A stretch of DNA of 64,000 nt from Bacteroides sp. (GCA_014803765.1 JAAVBC010000014.1:1-64000), one strand, 5' to 3'; positions 27,311 through 37,238 are shown, counted from the first letter of the stretch. The notes: generated by a model from the letters alone, not told the origin. Program-made: numbers and translations.

Positions 27311-27997
27311 ATGAACATAACTGAGATAATGCGTCTGCTCCAGTTTACAGACTCCACTTTCCCGGTCGGCACATTCTCCTTTTCCAACGGATTGGAGACT
27401 GCCGGATTTGAGAATATCGTCACTGATAAGGAGACTCTTCATGCGTTTGCAAAATCGCAGGCTGTGCAGGCGGCTTTCACCGATGGCATTGCAGCCTTAG
27501 CAGCCCACAGAGCTTTCCTTTCCGGAGATTACGATAAAATCGTTGAAGCTGACAAAACGCTCATTCTTTGTAAAATGAACGATGAAGCACGCCAGATGCT
27601 CAAGAGAATGGGTAAGAAATTAGGTGAGCTTGCCGTAAGACTCTTTGATAGTGAAATAGCGAAGAAATGGCTGGAGGATATTAAGAATGATCAGACTCCG
27701 GGCACATATCCTGTAGCTCAGGGGATTGCTTTCGCTGCCGCCGGAATTTCCGAGGAAGATCTCTTCAGTTCGCATCAGTATGGAGTCGTCAACATGGTGC
27801 TTTCAGCCGCTTTGAGATGCGTTCGAGTATCTCATTACGATACTCAGGAAATTCTTTATTCAATGAGTTCGGAAGTGAAAGATCTGTATGACAGAGTCAA
27901 AGTTATGGGAGTGAATGAAATGAATGCATTTTTCCCCGAACTGGATATACTCGCTTCGCTTCATGAGAAAGGGAATATGCGAATGTTTATGAACTGA
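27311..27997 (+). CDS. ureF: urease accessory protein UreF
   Basis: A 228-residue all-helical accessory protein with the family start LLQFTDSTFPVGTFSFSNGLE and the conserved HQYGVVNMVLSAALRCVRVSH in the C-terminal half. UreF bridges UreD and UreG and gates GTP-dependent nickel insertion. It lies 47 bp after ureE. Confidence 0.95.
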   Translation: MNITEIMRLLQFTDSTFPVGTFSFSNGLETAGFENIVTDKETLHAFAKSQAVQAAFTDGIAALAAHRAFLSGDYDKIVEADKTLILCKMNDEARQMLKRMGKKLGELAVRLFDSEIAKKWLEDIKNDQTPGTYPVAQGIAFAAAGISEEDLFSSHQYGVVNMVLSAALRCVRVSHYDTQEILYSMSSEVKDLYDRVKVMGVNEMNAFFPELDILASLHEKGNMRMFMN

Positions 27998-28093
27998 TCC
28001 CTTCGTCAGCTTCTCTACTCAATAAATTATAAAATCATATAAGCGTACTCTCGAAGTATGCACTCTAATCACTAATAAACTTATACTTACTAT

Positions 28094-28726
28094 ATGAGCC
28101 AGACTTGTAGAATTGGAATCGGCGGCCCCGTCGGTTCAGGAAAGACAGCACTTATTGAAGCTATCACTCCGCGTTTGCTTGAACTCGGACAGAATGTGCT
28201 GATTATTACTAATGATATAGTCACTACCGAGGACGCCAAGCATGTGCGTAAGACACTTAAAGGTATCCTTGTTGAAGATAAAATTATCGGCGTGGAGACC
28301 GGCGCATGCCCTCACACAGCAGTGCGCGAAGACCCGTCGATGAATATCGCGGCTGTTGAGGAAATGGAAGAGAAATTCCCGGATACAGATATTGTACTGA
28401 TCGAGTCTGGAGGTGACAACCTCACTCTTACGTTCAGCCCTGCTCTCGTGGATTTCTTTATCTATGTCATTGATGTCGCTGCAGGAGATAAGATTCCCCG
28501 TAAGGATGGTCCCGGCATTTCTCAGAGCGATATTCTCGTTATCAATAAGACCGACCTCGCTCCCTACGTTCATGCCGACCTCAGCGTTATGGATCATGAT
28601 TCCAAGCTGATGCGCCCCGGCAAGCCCTTCGTTTTCACTAATTGCATGACCGGCGAAGGCATCAACGAACTTGTTGATCTCATCTTCAAGATGGCTCTCT
28701 TCGATAAGGCAAAGAAGAATTCCTGA
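28094..28726 (+). CDS. ureG: urease accessory GTPase UreG
   Basis: A 210-residue SIMIBI-class GTPase that powers nickel delivery. P-loop GGPVGSGKTALIEA is at about residues 8-21, the metal-binding Cys-Pro-His (GACPHTAVRED) near 75, switch motif ESGGDNLT near 105, and guanine-specificity NKTDLAPYV near 155. The order ureEFG followed by ureD is intact. Confidence 0.97.
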   Translation: MSQTCRIGIGGPVGSGKTALIEAITPRLLELGQNVLIITNDIVTTEDAKHVRKTLKGILVEDKIIGVETGACPHTAVREDPSMNIAAVEEMEEKFPDTDIVLIESGGDNLTLTFSPALVDFFIYVIDVAAGDKIPRKDGPGISQSDILVINKTDLAPYVHADLSVMDHDSKLMRPGKPFVFTNCMTGEGINELVDLIFKMALFDKAKKNS

Positions 28727-28773
28727 TTTCACCCTCCAACGCTTCGATCCCGGAGCTTTAAATCCCAGTAGAT

Positions 28774-29745
28774 ATGGCATTTGATTATCAATTAAGAGAG
28801 ACGACCTCAAGCTCGTCGAAAATACCTGAGGTGGATTTCTCACATTGCAGTGAGATGGCACCCTATCTCGATGAACCTCAGGCAATGTATGTCGGAGCTC
28901 CGGGTAAGCATGGTTATCTGAGACTCGGATTTGAGATTGATCCGCGCGGAAAGTGCATCCTGCGTGACCTTGACCGCAGAGCACCGTTGATTGTGCAGCA
29001 GGCACTTTATTTCGACAAAGAGATGCCTGAGATGCCCTGTGTGTATATTCTGTCGTCGGGCGGTCCGAATGTTGAGGGCGATCGCTATCAACAGGATATA
29101 TATCTCAAGAAAGATGCTTTTGCGTTTGTCACTACCGGCGCTGCTACAAAATTAGCGGAGATGACTCATAATTATTCGGGACTGATTCAGAATATCACTC
29201 TCGATGAGGGGAGCTATCTGGAGTTTATGCCCGAACCCGTGTATCCCTGTAAGCACACCCGCTTTATTTCGGATACGACAATTAAGGTTCATCCGACGGC
29301 AACGCTTTTCTATTCTGAAATCTTCATGGGCGGCAGAAAATACTATGGAGAGGGTGAGTTGTTTGAATACGACATACTTTCCGTCTGCAGCCATGCGGAG
29401 CGACCTGACGGCACTCCACTCTTCAGAGAGAAATTCATCATTGACCCCAAGATGCAGAATCCCCGTCAACTCGGGATTATGGGGGATTATGATGTTTTCG
29501 CAAATGTGATTGTTCTTACCCCTAAGGAGGATGCGGATAAGATTTATGAAGCTACCGAGCCTTTTATCGATAGAGAAAATAAGCTTGCATGTGGAATAAC
29601 ACATCTCCCCAACGACAGCGGATTGCTCTTCAAGGTTCTGGGAATGGAACCGGGGCCCGTGAAGAAAGTGGTTCGCGATTTCCTCGATAAAGTCCGGCGC
29701 ACTGTCAAGTCCAGACCCCTGCCGGAAGAATTCCCCTGGCGCTGA
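28774..29745 (+). CDS. ureD: urease accessory protein UreD (UreH)
   Basis: A 323-residue beta-rich urease accessory protein. The conserved elements are YVGAPGKHGYLRLGFEI, a phospho-like YILSSGGPNVEGDRYQQDIYL, the TTGAATKLAEM segment and the C-terminal half with GDYDVFANVIVL. UreD docks directly on apourease and provides a nickel tunnel. It is last in the accessory unit and converges on the nhaC-like gene. Confidence 0.93.
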   Translation: MAFDYQLRETTSSSSKIPEVDFSHCSEMAPYLDEPQAMYVGAPGKHGYLRLGFEIDPRGKCILRDLDRRAPLIVQQALYFDKEMPEMPCVYILSSGGPNVEGDRYQQDIYLKKDAFAFVTTGAATKLAEMTHNYSGLIQNITLDEGSYLEFMPEPVYPCKHTRFISDTTIKVHPTATLFYSEIFMGGRKYYGEGELFEYDILSVCSHAERPDGTPLFREKFIIDPKMQNPRQLGIMGDYDVFANVIVLTPKEDADKIYEATEPFIDRENKLACGITHLPNDSGLLFKVLGMEPGPVKKVVRDFLDKVRRTVKSRPLPEEFPWR

Positions 29746-29767
29746 TATTTGGATATACGAATACAAT

Positions 29768-29796
29768 CGCCTCAACTCTTTGCGAGAGTTGAGGCG
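29768..29796. terminator. hairpin between convergent ureD and nhaC-like genes
   Basis: A perfect 12-bp stem (29768-29779 with 29785-29796) and a 5-base loop between converging genes. The T tract is weak (TTAATTTT after six bases). Confidence 0.6.
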
Positions 29797-29831
29797 ACAC
29801 TTAATTTTGTAGGTACGCGCGGGAGTGTGGG

Positions 29832-31148
29832 TTAATTAGTTGTGAGTTTACGGTTGAGACGGCGGGGGAAAAGGAATACAATCGAGAGTATTATCATCAA
29901 CGCCAATGCCCAGGGATAATAGAGATAGGGGAATGTCGAAGCAGGGGAGATTCCCGCAAGAGATGTCGCAAGAAGAGTCTGGGCTCCGTAAGGAATAAGA
30001 CATTGCACGACGCAGGATGTGGAATCCAATAAAGATGCTGTCTTACGAGGATCTATACCAAAGCGGCGGGATATGTCGCGCGAGATTCCTCCGACTGTAA
30101 TGATCGCTACAGTATTATTTGCAGTGCATAGATTCACAATAGCCACAAGGCAGGCTATGACCGATTGACCTCCCCGCACTCCATTCACTCCCTTTGTCAT
30201 GACCCTCAGCAGAAAACTTATACCTCCGGCTTCTTTTATAACGCCCAACATTCCTGCTGCCAAAAGGGTAATTATAATCAGACTCCCCATTCCGTCAATA
30301 CCTTTGCCGGAAGACTCCGCCATGTCAAGGATACCATATCCATAAATACTTCCCAAAATTAACGCAGAGCCAATTCCGAGCGTTAAGACGATAGTCACAT
30401 TAATTCCCGCAATAGCAGTCGCTATCACTGTCAGATAAGGAATGACAAGCGCCCAGGGAGCTTCTTTAGGCATCTCAATACTATGCGGGGTCTGAATTTC
30501 CGTAAATATATAGAAACAGAGAGTCACTACTGCTGCCGGAAGAGCAATCCATAGGTTAGCCTTGAATTTATCGGACATATTACACTCCTGAGAGCGTGTG
30601 GCGGCAATAGTCGTGTCAGAAATAAATGAAAGATTATCTCCGAAAAATGCACCCCCGAGAACGGCTGCCACATAGAATGGCACTAACCCTCCTGAAGCAG
30701 TCGCAAGACTTGAGGCGAGGGGAGTGAGAGCTACGACCGTGCCTACTGATGTGCCGATCGAAAGGGATATAAAGCAGGAGGCAAAGAATAGCATCGGCAC
30801 TACATATTCCGGGGGAAAGGCTTTAAGAGCGAGACTGACAGTGGCATCGACTGCACCTATATAGACCGCCAGAGACGAAAAAGCGCCCGCAAGAATAAAT
30901 ATCCAAATCATGTACAGTATGTTCGAATGTCCTGCGGCGCGCGAGAATATCTCTATACGCTTGTTCAACGGCTTTCCGCGCAAAATAAGAATAGCCCATA
31001 CAGATGCCACGACAAGCGCAACGCTTATAGGCATCTTATAGAAGTCGCCGATTATAAGGGAGACTACTACATATAAAATCAGAAAAACAATAATCGGGGA
31101 AAGAGCCAACAGTCCTTTCCCCGAAGTAATTTCGGAAGTATTATTCAT
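29832..31148 (-). CDS. NhaC-family Na+/H+ antiporter
   Basis: A 438-residue integral membrane protein with about eleven hydrophobic segments. The NhaC-type motifs are GTSVGTVVALTPLA, GGAFFGDNLSFISDTTIAAT and TANNTVAIITVGG. It exchanges cytoplasmic Na+ for external H+. It is third in a leftward operon after the urea channel and an MFS transporter, 32 bp from the latter. Its place next to urease suggests a role in pH or ion balance when ammonia is produced; that is inference. Confidence 0.88.
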   Translation of the reverse strand: MNNTSEITSGKGLLALSPIIVFLILYVVVSLIIGDFYKMPISVALVVASVWAILILRGKPLNKRIEIFSRAAGHSNILYMIWIFILAGAFSSLAVYIGAVDATVSLALKAFPPEYVVPMLFFASCFISLSIGTSVGTVVALTPLASSLATASGGLVPFYVAAVLGGAFFGDNLSFISDTTIAATRSQECNMSDKFKANLWIALPAAVVTLCFYIFTEIQTPHSIEMPKEAPWALVIPYLTVIATAIAGINVTIVLTLGIGSALILGSIYGYGILDMAESSGKGIDGMGSLIIITLLAAGMLGVIKEAGGISFLLRVMTKGVNGVRGGQSVIACLVAIVNLCTANNTVAIITVGGISRDISRRFGIDPRKTASLLDSTSCVVQCLIPYGAQTLLATSLAGISPASTFPYLYYPWALALMIILSIVFLFPRRLNRKLTTN

Positions 31149-31180
31149 TTCAAGTCAAGTCAGCTAATTTATCTACTTAC

Positions 31181-32593
31181 TTAAACGACTTGATCAAGCG
31201 ATTTATTGACTTTCCGTCCATAATATTGGGTAATTATTGCTCCTGCCGCCATAATTGCTGCTGAAACACCAAGCACCAACACGCCTCCGCCTGCCTTTAA
31301 TAATATCGGAATTATGAACACGGCGAGAACAGCCCCCATTTTTCCGATTGCCGCAGCTATGCCTGTGCCTTGTCCACGAACCGCAATCGGATAGATTTTC
31401 GGGGGAAGAAGATATGTCACCAGGTGAGGGCCGATATTCAGGAAAAGTTCAAATGCCATAAAACTGATGAGCGAAATCCAGACAGGGAGCTTAAATCTGT
31501 AGGATATCAGCAACACCACCAGCGAAACGCAGCAAGCCCAGAAACTTAATGTCTGGAGTCGGGTCTCCTTCACTTTCTTCTGCGCAAGCCAGATACCTAT
31601 GAGGAATCCGGGAAGAATTATACAGGAAATCCAGAAGGTAGTCTTCACCGATTGAGCTACATTCTCAATTGCCGTTGCATCCGGAAGCTGCTTTTCAATT
31701 CCGAGCGCCATAACAAGAATCGGGATAAAGACTCCGATACCATAAACTCCCAATCCCTCGCATGCCCAGGGAATGCCACTGAGCATTACCCGGTTCCAGA
31801 ACTTCTTGCAGAACTCAAGTGTCGACAGTTTATTATCTGCTGAAACGTCGGTTGGAATGGCAGTCATTTCAGCCGAAGGCGCTACATTATTTCCGAGAAA
31901 TTTGTGAAGAGCTATGAGGGCTTTTTTATCCTCGCCATGATCGTAAAGCCATTTTGGACTCTCAAAGAAGTATATTCTTGAAATAAGCATCAAGGCTCCT
32001 ATTCCTGCTACGATCCACATCAGATCAGGCCAAGACCCCGCATTATTCAGGTCAATCACGAGCCAGAAACATAGCGCTGCTCCGAGGATATTTCCGAAAG
32101 CAGCTCCTGTCTTGCACATTCCGAGCATCACCAGCTTATACTTGTCAGGCATCAGAACCGAGACATAGTCGGAATCCAAAGAATATTCACCGCCAATTCC
32201 AAAACCTATCACGAACAGGCAGACAACAAGTACCCAGACATTGGGCACGAATATTGCCAACAAAGAAAAGAGCGTAATCAGAAGCGGACAAAGACGGAAG
32301 AAAGGTAGATATCCATATTTGTCGCTAAGCTTACCGAATACTACCGACCCGACCATTATACCTATCAGATCCGCTGCTCCGATCAGACCTTGCACAAATG
32401 AAGACAGACCGTTGTGGGCAGTAATCATTATCATAGGTATAATCACTCCGGCAATCGTAGCTACCGCAGTGCCGACCAATTGACCGAGCCCTGCCACAAT
32501 CGTAATCCACCAATGTCGCCAGGTTAACGGCATATCCGAAGAGTTGACTGAAGTTCCCTGCACCATGTTTGATTTGGAATTTTCCGATGACAT
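31181..32593 (-). CDS. MFS transporter (organic solute type)
   Basis: A 470-residue major facilitator with twelve membrane segments. The cytoplasmic loop motif GKLSDKYGYLPFF follows TM2, GFGIGGEYSLDSDYVSVLMP is in TM4, and the RGQGTGIAAAIGKMG region is in TM11. This resembles the metabolite:H+ symporter and SV2-like groups. The substrate is unknown. It lies 64 bp after the urea channel in the same operon, so a nitrogenous or ureide solute is a reasonable guess. Confidence 0.82.
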   Translation of the reverse strand: MSSENSKSNMVQGTSVNSSDMPLTWRHWWITIVAGLGQLVGTAVATIAGVIIPMIMITAHNGLSSFVQGLIGAADLIGIMVGSVVFGKLSDKYGYLPFFRLCPLLITLFSLLAIFVPNVWVLVVCLFVIGFGIGGEYSLDSDYVSVLMPDKYKLVMLGMCKTGAAFGNILGAALCFWLVIDLNNAGSWPDLMWIVAGIGALMLISRIYFFESPKWLYDHGEDKKALIALHKFLGNNVAPSAEMTAIPTDVSADNKLSTLEFCKKFWNRVMLSGIPWACEGLGVYGIGVFIPILVMALGIEKQLPDATAIENVAQSVKTTFWISCIILPGFLIGIWLAQKKVKETRLQTLSFWACCVSLVVLLISYRFKLPVWISLISFMAFELFLNIGPHLVTYLLPPKIYPIAVRGQGTGIAAAIGKMGAVLAVFIIPILLKAGGGVLVLGVSAAIMAAGAIITQYYGRKVNKSLDQVV

Positions 32594-32657
32594 ATACGAA
32601 ATTAGTTAAGAACTCCCCAAAGAATTAAATCTTCGGGGAGCAGGATTCTTTTATTAC

Positions 32658-33626
32658 TTAATTTTTAGGCTGAAACATCTTATATTGAGGGAGAAGGAAC
32701 AGCCATGTGCCGATACAGAACGGACCGGTCAATGTAGCAAGTCCGATGGGCGCGAAAGCGGCATTCATACCGGCTTGAATAAAGACAGTCGCTGCAATGC
32801 CGAGGATTGCCCAAATCCATGTTTTCCAGTTATTGCTGTTGCAGAAAGTAGCGCCGAGTGCAATACCTGTCAGCACTGCAGAGAAACCGTAAAGACCTGA
32901 TGCGATATCGGCTGCAGGTCCCTGCCATACAATTATTATAAAGAGAGATTCCGCAGATGCAATAGCAGCCCAGAGAGCCGCTTTCCATGAACACAATGCC
33001 AGACCCACAAGGAAACAAATACCGGTCACCCAGGAATTGATAAGGAAAACCTGAGATATTCCCTTAAGCCAATAGACCACGAGATCCCCGAAGCCCATGT
33101 CGAGATGCCCGAGTGTCTCAGCCGCCACCGCCGGAGTGCTTTCAAAAGCAGGAGGCATTCCATGCATATAGCGTGCGGCAAGAAGGAAAAACCATGTGCT
33201 GAGCACAAAGGGGAATGTAAATGAGCTGACACCCCATTTACCCATAATATTATTCAGACCGGTGCGGACCCAGGTTGTCATGGCTGCACAAAGAATCAAT
33301 GCAATCCACATCCAGATTGTGTTACCCATAAATGTCGGGAACGCACATCCTACAAGAACGCCATTGAACCCCCAAAGACCTTGCGCTCCATTTTCATCCG
33401 GCAGATTAAGAAAATAACCGGTAAGGGTTGAGACTATAACGCCGACAAGAGCTCCCCAAGCCACAACTCCAAAGCCCTCTTGATAAGCACCCCAGAATAT
33501 ACCGATAAAAAACAGAAGTCCGGTCCAGAGACTGTCTTGAAACATCACCTGTCCGACTCCGCGTAGGACTGTACGTGGAAATTCTTTCCAAGGTACAGCT
33601 ACAGAAGTAGAATTTGACTCTGACAT
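32658..33626 (-). CDS. urea transporter (UT family channel)
   Basis: A 322-residue urea channel of the UT fold, with two homologous halves. Each half carries the selectivity-filter type motif (NGVLVGCAFPTF and FSAVLTGIALGATF), preceding FTFPFVLSTW and LTGPFCIGTW, which match the family LxxPxxT/PF pattern. It would let urea diffuse in for the adjacent urease. It leads the leftward operon UT-MFS-NhaC and is divergent from the nickel importer. Confidence 0.93.
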   Translation of the reverse strand: MSESNSTSVAVPWKEFPRTVLRGVGQVMFQDSLWTGLLFFIGIFWGAYQEGFGVVAWGALVGVIVSTLTGYFLNLPDENGAQGLWGFNGVLVGCAFPTFMGNTIWMWIALILCAAMTTWVRTGLNNIMGKWGVSSFTFPFVLSTWFFLLAARYMHGMPPAFESTPAVAAETLGHLDMGFGDLVVYWLKGISQVFLINSWVTGICFLVGLALCSWKAALWAAIASAESLFIIIVWQGPAADIASGLYGFSAVLTGIALGATFCNSNNWKTWIWAILGIAATVFIQAGMNAAFAPIGLATLTGPFCIGTWLFLLPQYKMFQPKN

Positions 33627-33776
33627 AACAATTCGTTTTAATAATTTGACCTAAGTATTTCACATTTTTAAACATATAAACACCTTGATATGTTCAAATA
33701 CTTCTTTTTTTGAACTATCTTCTTATCGGATGTGTTAAAAACTATAAATTGTAAAATAAACTAATACGTATATATT
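33627..33776. promoter_or_regulatory. divergent regulatory region: urea channel / nickel importer
   Basis: A 150-bp AT-rich region driving both operons. No perfect TAnnTTTG element is seen in either direction. A dyad TTGATATGTTCAA lies at about 33691-33703 and could bind a regulator; this is only a visual suggestion. Confidence 0.3.
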
Positions 33777-34772
33777 ATGCACATGGCTGACGCGCTCGTC
33801 AGCACTCCGGTCGCACTGACTGCCGGAGTTGCGGCGGCTTCTCTGCTTGGAATAGCAGGTTATAAGGTGAATAGAGAAAAGAATGTGAATTCAAAGATAA
33901 TCCCGCTGATGGGCGTCTTGGGAGCTTTTATATTTGCTGCCCAGATGATTAATTTCACTATTCCGGGCACAGGCTCCTCCGGACATATTATAGGAGGAAT
34001 ATTATTGGCAGCATTTCTCGGTCCGTGGGCAGCGTTTCTCACCCTTTCCTCAGTACTTATTATCCAATGCCTGATTTTTGCTGACGGAGGTCTGCTGGCA
34101 TTGGGATGCAATATCATTAATATGGCTGCGATGTCAACTCTCGTTGCCTATCCTTTGATATTCCGTCCGATTGCCGGGCAAGGTTCTTCGGCAGGGCGAC
34201 TTATAGCAGCCTCTCTGCTTGCGTGCCTTGTCGGAATTGAATTGGGAGCGTGTGCCGTCACTCTTGAGACGGAGCTATCCGGAATCACGGCGCTTCCGAC
34301 CTCTTATTTCCTTGCATTGATGACCGGCATTCACCTTGCTATCGGAATAGGGGAAGGACTGGCTACGGCTGCAATACTCGTGTTTGTGGCAAAATCGCGC
34401 CCGGATCTGCTTGCGACTTCAGGGCAGTTCGGTTCTCTCTCCAATAAGAATCTCAAGAAACTCCTGTGGGGATTCGGCTTAGCCGCGGTCTTACTTGGGG
34501 GAGGACTGGCATTCTTTGCTTCAGAATATCCTGACGGATTGGAATGGAGTATTCAGAAGATAACAGGCAGCACGGAATTGGAATCTTCATCCTCTTCAAT
34601 TGCAGGATCATTAGAAAAAGTGCAGTCCGCAACCTCCATTATGCCGGATTACGACAATAATCTTGCAGGCATAATCGGAGCTGCAATGGTAGTCATTCTC
34701 GTATGGGCTGTGACTTCTCTCCTTCTGCGTAATCGCGGCAGAAAAGAGGAAATGAATGAAAATAAACAGTAA
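33777..34772 (+). CDS. ECF nickel transporter component CbiM/NikM with PDGLE domain
   Basis: A 331-residue membrane substrate-binding component. It begins MHMADAL, whose position-2 His and N-terminal amine bind Ni/Co in this family, and continues with the CbiM core (GSSGHIIGGILLAAFLGPWAA). After about residue 220 comes a NikN/PDGLE tail with FASEYPDGLEWS and a last membrane segment. The fused layout is typical of nickel importers. Next to urease, nickel is the likely substrate rather than cobalt. Confidence 0.9.
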   Translation: MHMADALVSTPVALTAGVAAASLLGIAGYKVNREKNVNSKIIPLMGVLGAFIFAAQMINFTIPGTGSSGHIIGGILLAAFLGPWAAFLTLSSVLIIQCLIFADGGLLALGCNIINMAAMSTLVAYPLIFRPIAGQGSSAGRLIAASLLACLVGIELGACAVTLETELSGITALPTSYFLALMTGIHLAIGIGEGLATAAILVFVAKSRPDLLATSGQFGSLSNKNLKKLLWGFGLAAVLLGGGLAFFASEYPDGLEWSIQKITGSTELESSSSSIAGSLEKVQSATSIMPDYDNNLAGIIGAAMVVILVWAVTSLLLRNRGRKEEMNENKQ

Positions 34773-34799
34773 GCAGGTCGTTAATATCTCTTACGCTAT

Positions 34800-35588
34800 A
34801 TGAGCAAACTGGAGAAGGCTTATCTGCAACTGACGTCGGCTGCTTACAACACGATGCCGGGCGCTCCCGATTCAAGGGTCTGCATCTTGGTGACAGTGCT
34901 GTATCTATGCCTTTTGCTCAGTGTGCCTCTTGATCATCTGTCGCAGATCATCTGGTTTGCCCTTTATCCCGTTATTACTTCGGCTATTATAGGAATCAGA
35001 TATTCTAAAATATTTATTGCTTCCTTATTTATCATCCCTTTGTTGGCGCTGATAGGAATTTTTAATCCTATTTTTGACACCCGACCGCTTTTCCGCATAG
35101 GTAATATAGTGATTTCTAACGGATGGGTCACTTTTACGTCAATAATATTTCGAGGACTATTCGCTCTTCAGAGTGTTCTGATTCTTATTCGGGCTGTAAG
35201 CTTCGAGGGGTTATGCCGGGGACTTCGCCGACTCGGGATTCCGGCATTTCTTACGGATCAGCTTCTATTCGTGTTCCGTTATATCTCAGTTCTTCTAATG
35301 GAGACAATAACAGTCAGACGCGCCATTGATTCGCGTGGATATGGAAAGAAGCATCTTCCTATAAGACTATGGGGAAGAATAGTCGGGCAACTCTTTATCC
35401 GCACCCTTGATCGGGCGGATAAGATCCATCAGGCAATGTTGGCACGCGGATTCAGCGGTACTCTTCCTGAGGGATATGGAGTCAGGAGTAAGCTTAATTC
35501 ATCAGATTTGATTTTTCTTATCGGATGGAGCGGAGCTCTAATATTGATGAGAGTCTACAACATCTCCGCATTGTTGTTTCACAATTAG
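34800..35588 (+). CDS. ECF transporter transmembrane component CbiQ/NikQ
   Basis: A 262-residue T component with about five membrane segments and the two coupling-helix motifs of the family, DSRGYG (about residue 180) and LARGFSG (about residue 218), which contact the ATPase dimer. It starts 27 bp after the CbiM-type gene. It converts ATP hydrolysis into toppling of the substrate-binding component. Confidence 0.9.
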   Translation: MSKLEKAYLQLTSAAYNTMPGAPDSRVCILVTVLYLCLLLSVPLDHLSQIIWFALYPVITSAIIGIRYSKIFIASLFIIPLLALIGIFNPIFDTRPLFRIGNIVISNGWVTFTSIIFRGLFALQSVLILIRAVSFEGLCRGLRRLGIPAFLTDQLLFVFRYISVLLMETITVRRAIDSRGYGKKHLPIRLWGRIVGQLFIRTLDRADKIHQAMLARGFSGTLPEGYGVRSKLNSSDLIFLIGWSGALILMRVYNISALLFHN

Positions 35589-35603
35589 ATTATACGCTAA
35601 AGC

Positions 35604-36317
35604 ATGAGTCATCATTATATACAGTTCAGCGATGTGAAATATCGCTATCCCGGAAACAAGGAGGAGGCTCTTAAGGGAGTCAGCTTCCGCATCAACCACG
35701 GCGAAAGAGTCGCTCTTCTGGGGCGGAACGGAGCCGGGAAATCCACCATTATACTTCTTACTAACGGACTTCTTCTCGCCTCTTCGGGAGAAGTGAATAT
35801 TGGTGACGTGCCGGTTGTAAAAAAGACTTTGAAAATAGTCAGACAAAGTGTAGGGATGGTGTTTCAGAACCCGGATGATCAATTGTTTATGCCTACAGTG
35901 GAGGAGGATGTGGCGTTCGGTCCGATGAATATGGAATTACCTGAAAAAGAGATCGAACGCCGAGTCGCGTCGGCTCTTGAAATGACAGGGATTTCAGACC
36001 TGCGCAAGCGCCCGTCAGCGCGGCTGTCGGGGGGACAGAAACGGAGAGTTGCCATTGCTACGGTGCTTTCGATGGAACCATCGATTCTTGTTCTTGACGA
36101 GCCCACTGCCAATCTTGACTTTGCCGCACGACGCGATCTGCTGAATATACTGAAGGGGTTTGAACATACTCAGCTGATCGCCACTCATGACCTCGACATG
36201 GTCAGGGAATTATGTCCGCGCTGCATCGTTATTGATTCAGGAAAAGTAGTGGCAGACGGAAAGACTTCGGATATTCTGGAAAATCCTGAAATAAGAGAAA
36301 TACTGGGTATGGACTGA
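35604..36317 (+). CDS. ECF transporter ATP-binding component CbiO/NikO
   Basis: A 237-residue ABC ATPase. Walker A GRNGAGKST lies at about 38-46, Q-loop FQNPDDQLF follows, with signature LSGGQKRRVAIA near 140 and Walker B ILVLDEPTANLD. It begins 15 bp after the CbiQ gene and completes the importer, forming a homodimer under the CbiQ/CbiM pair. Confidence 0.94.
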   Translation: MSHHYIQFSDVKYRYPGNKEEALKGVSFRINHGERVALLGRNGAGKSTIILLTNGLLLASSGEVNIGDVPVVKKTLKIVRQSVGMVFQNPDDQLFMPTVEEDVAFGPMNMELPEKEIERRVASALEMTGISDLRKRPSARLSGGQKRRVAIATVLSMEPSILVLDEPTANLDFAARRDLLNILKGFEHTQLIATHDLDMVRELCPRCIVIDSGKVVADGKTSDILENPEIREILGMD

Positions 36318-36440
36318 ACCATTCTCTTTCTCCTTAAGTTTTATTAATAGAAGTCCTTGAGGACTTTCACTAAACTTTATATTTTCCTGTTCCCTGCTAA
36401 GTACGGAATACAAATCAACAATCCTTAATCTATACTCAAT

Positions 36441-37238
36441 ATGGCACATGTTTTTACACCGAAAGAGACTCATCGAAGAAAGATCGTCTATCTCTGGATG
36501 CATATTTTTGTGCTTCTGCTTTCGCTCTTTCTCGTGATCTTTATTTCCATTGACACATTTAAGAATATCGCATTCTACGAAGAACCGGAATTTATGACTG
36601 TTCAGTTCTGGATATGTATCCTTTTTCTGGTCGATTTCTTTGTGGAATGGATTATGGCGGAGAAAAAATGGCATTATCTTTTGACCCATTTCTTATTCTT
36701 CCTCGTGTCAATACCTTATACAAGTATTATTGATTATTATGGTTGGCAGTTTCCTGCTAACGTGGAATATCTTATTCGCTATATCCCCCTTGTCAGAGGA
36801 GGCTACGCTCTTGCACTCGTAGTGAATTGGCTCACGGCGAATAAGGCGACAGGGCTTTTCCTTAGCTATCTGATTTCACTCGTCGCTACGCTGTATTTCT
36901 CCAGTGTAATATTCTTCGTGTTCGAGCAGAATATCAATCCTGACGTCAACAATTACTATGATGCTCTTTGGTGGGCAGCTATGGATATGACTACAGTAGG
37001 GTCGAATATCATTGCCGTCACTACAATAGGCAGAATTCTTTCAGTGATTCTCGCGGCACTCGGAATGATGCTCTTCCCGATATTCACAGTATATATCACC
37101 AATATAATTCAAGCCCGCAATAAACGCGGATGGATCATAGGAGAGGGTAATTTCGAAAACCCGGATCAAATAGAAGAGTCATCCACTAATTCTTCAAATC
37201 AACCGGCAAATCCACAATCTCAACCGACACAATCCTAA
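36441..37238 (+). CDS. voltage-gated-like potassium channel family protein, filter TVGSN
   Basis: A 265-residue membrane protein with six hydrophobic segments. An S1-S4-like region with an Arg at the end of S4 (LIRYIPLVRGG) is followed by a pore region with pore helix ALWWAAMDMTTVGSNI at about residues 175-190. The filter TTVGSN replaces the K+ signature TVGYG, so selectivity may differ. The tail is Asn/Gln/Ser-rich, without an RCK domain. It stands alone after the nickel importer and ends at a strong terminator. Confidence 0.78.
   Translation: MAHVFTPKETHRRKIVYLWMHIFVLLLSLFLVIFISIDTFKNIAFYEEPEFMTVQFWICILFLVDFFVEWIMAEKKWHYLLTHFLFFLVSIPYTSIIDYYGWQFPANVEYLIRYIPLVRGGYALALVVNWLTANKATGLFLSYLISLVATLYFSSVIFFVFEQNINPDVNNYYDALWWAAMDMTTVGSNIIAVTTIGRILSVILAALGMMLFPIFTVYITNIIQARNKRGWIIGEGNFENPDQIEESSTNSSNQPANPQSQPTQS

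Noticed and set aside
28136-29005. 289-codon frame antisense to ureG and ureD
   Set aside because: Runs across two certain genes and has no recognisable domain.
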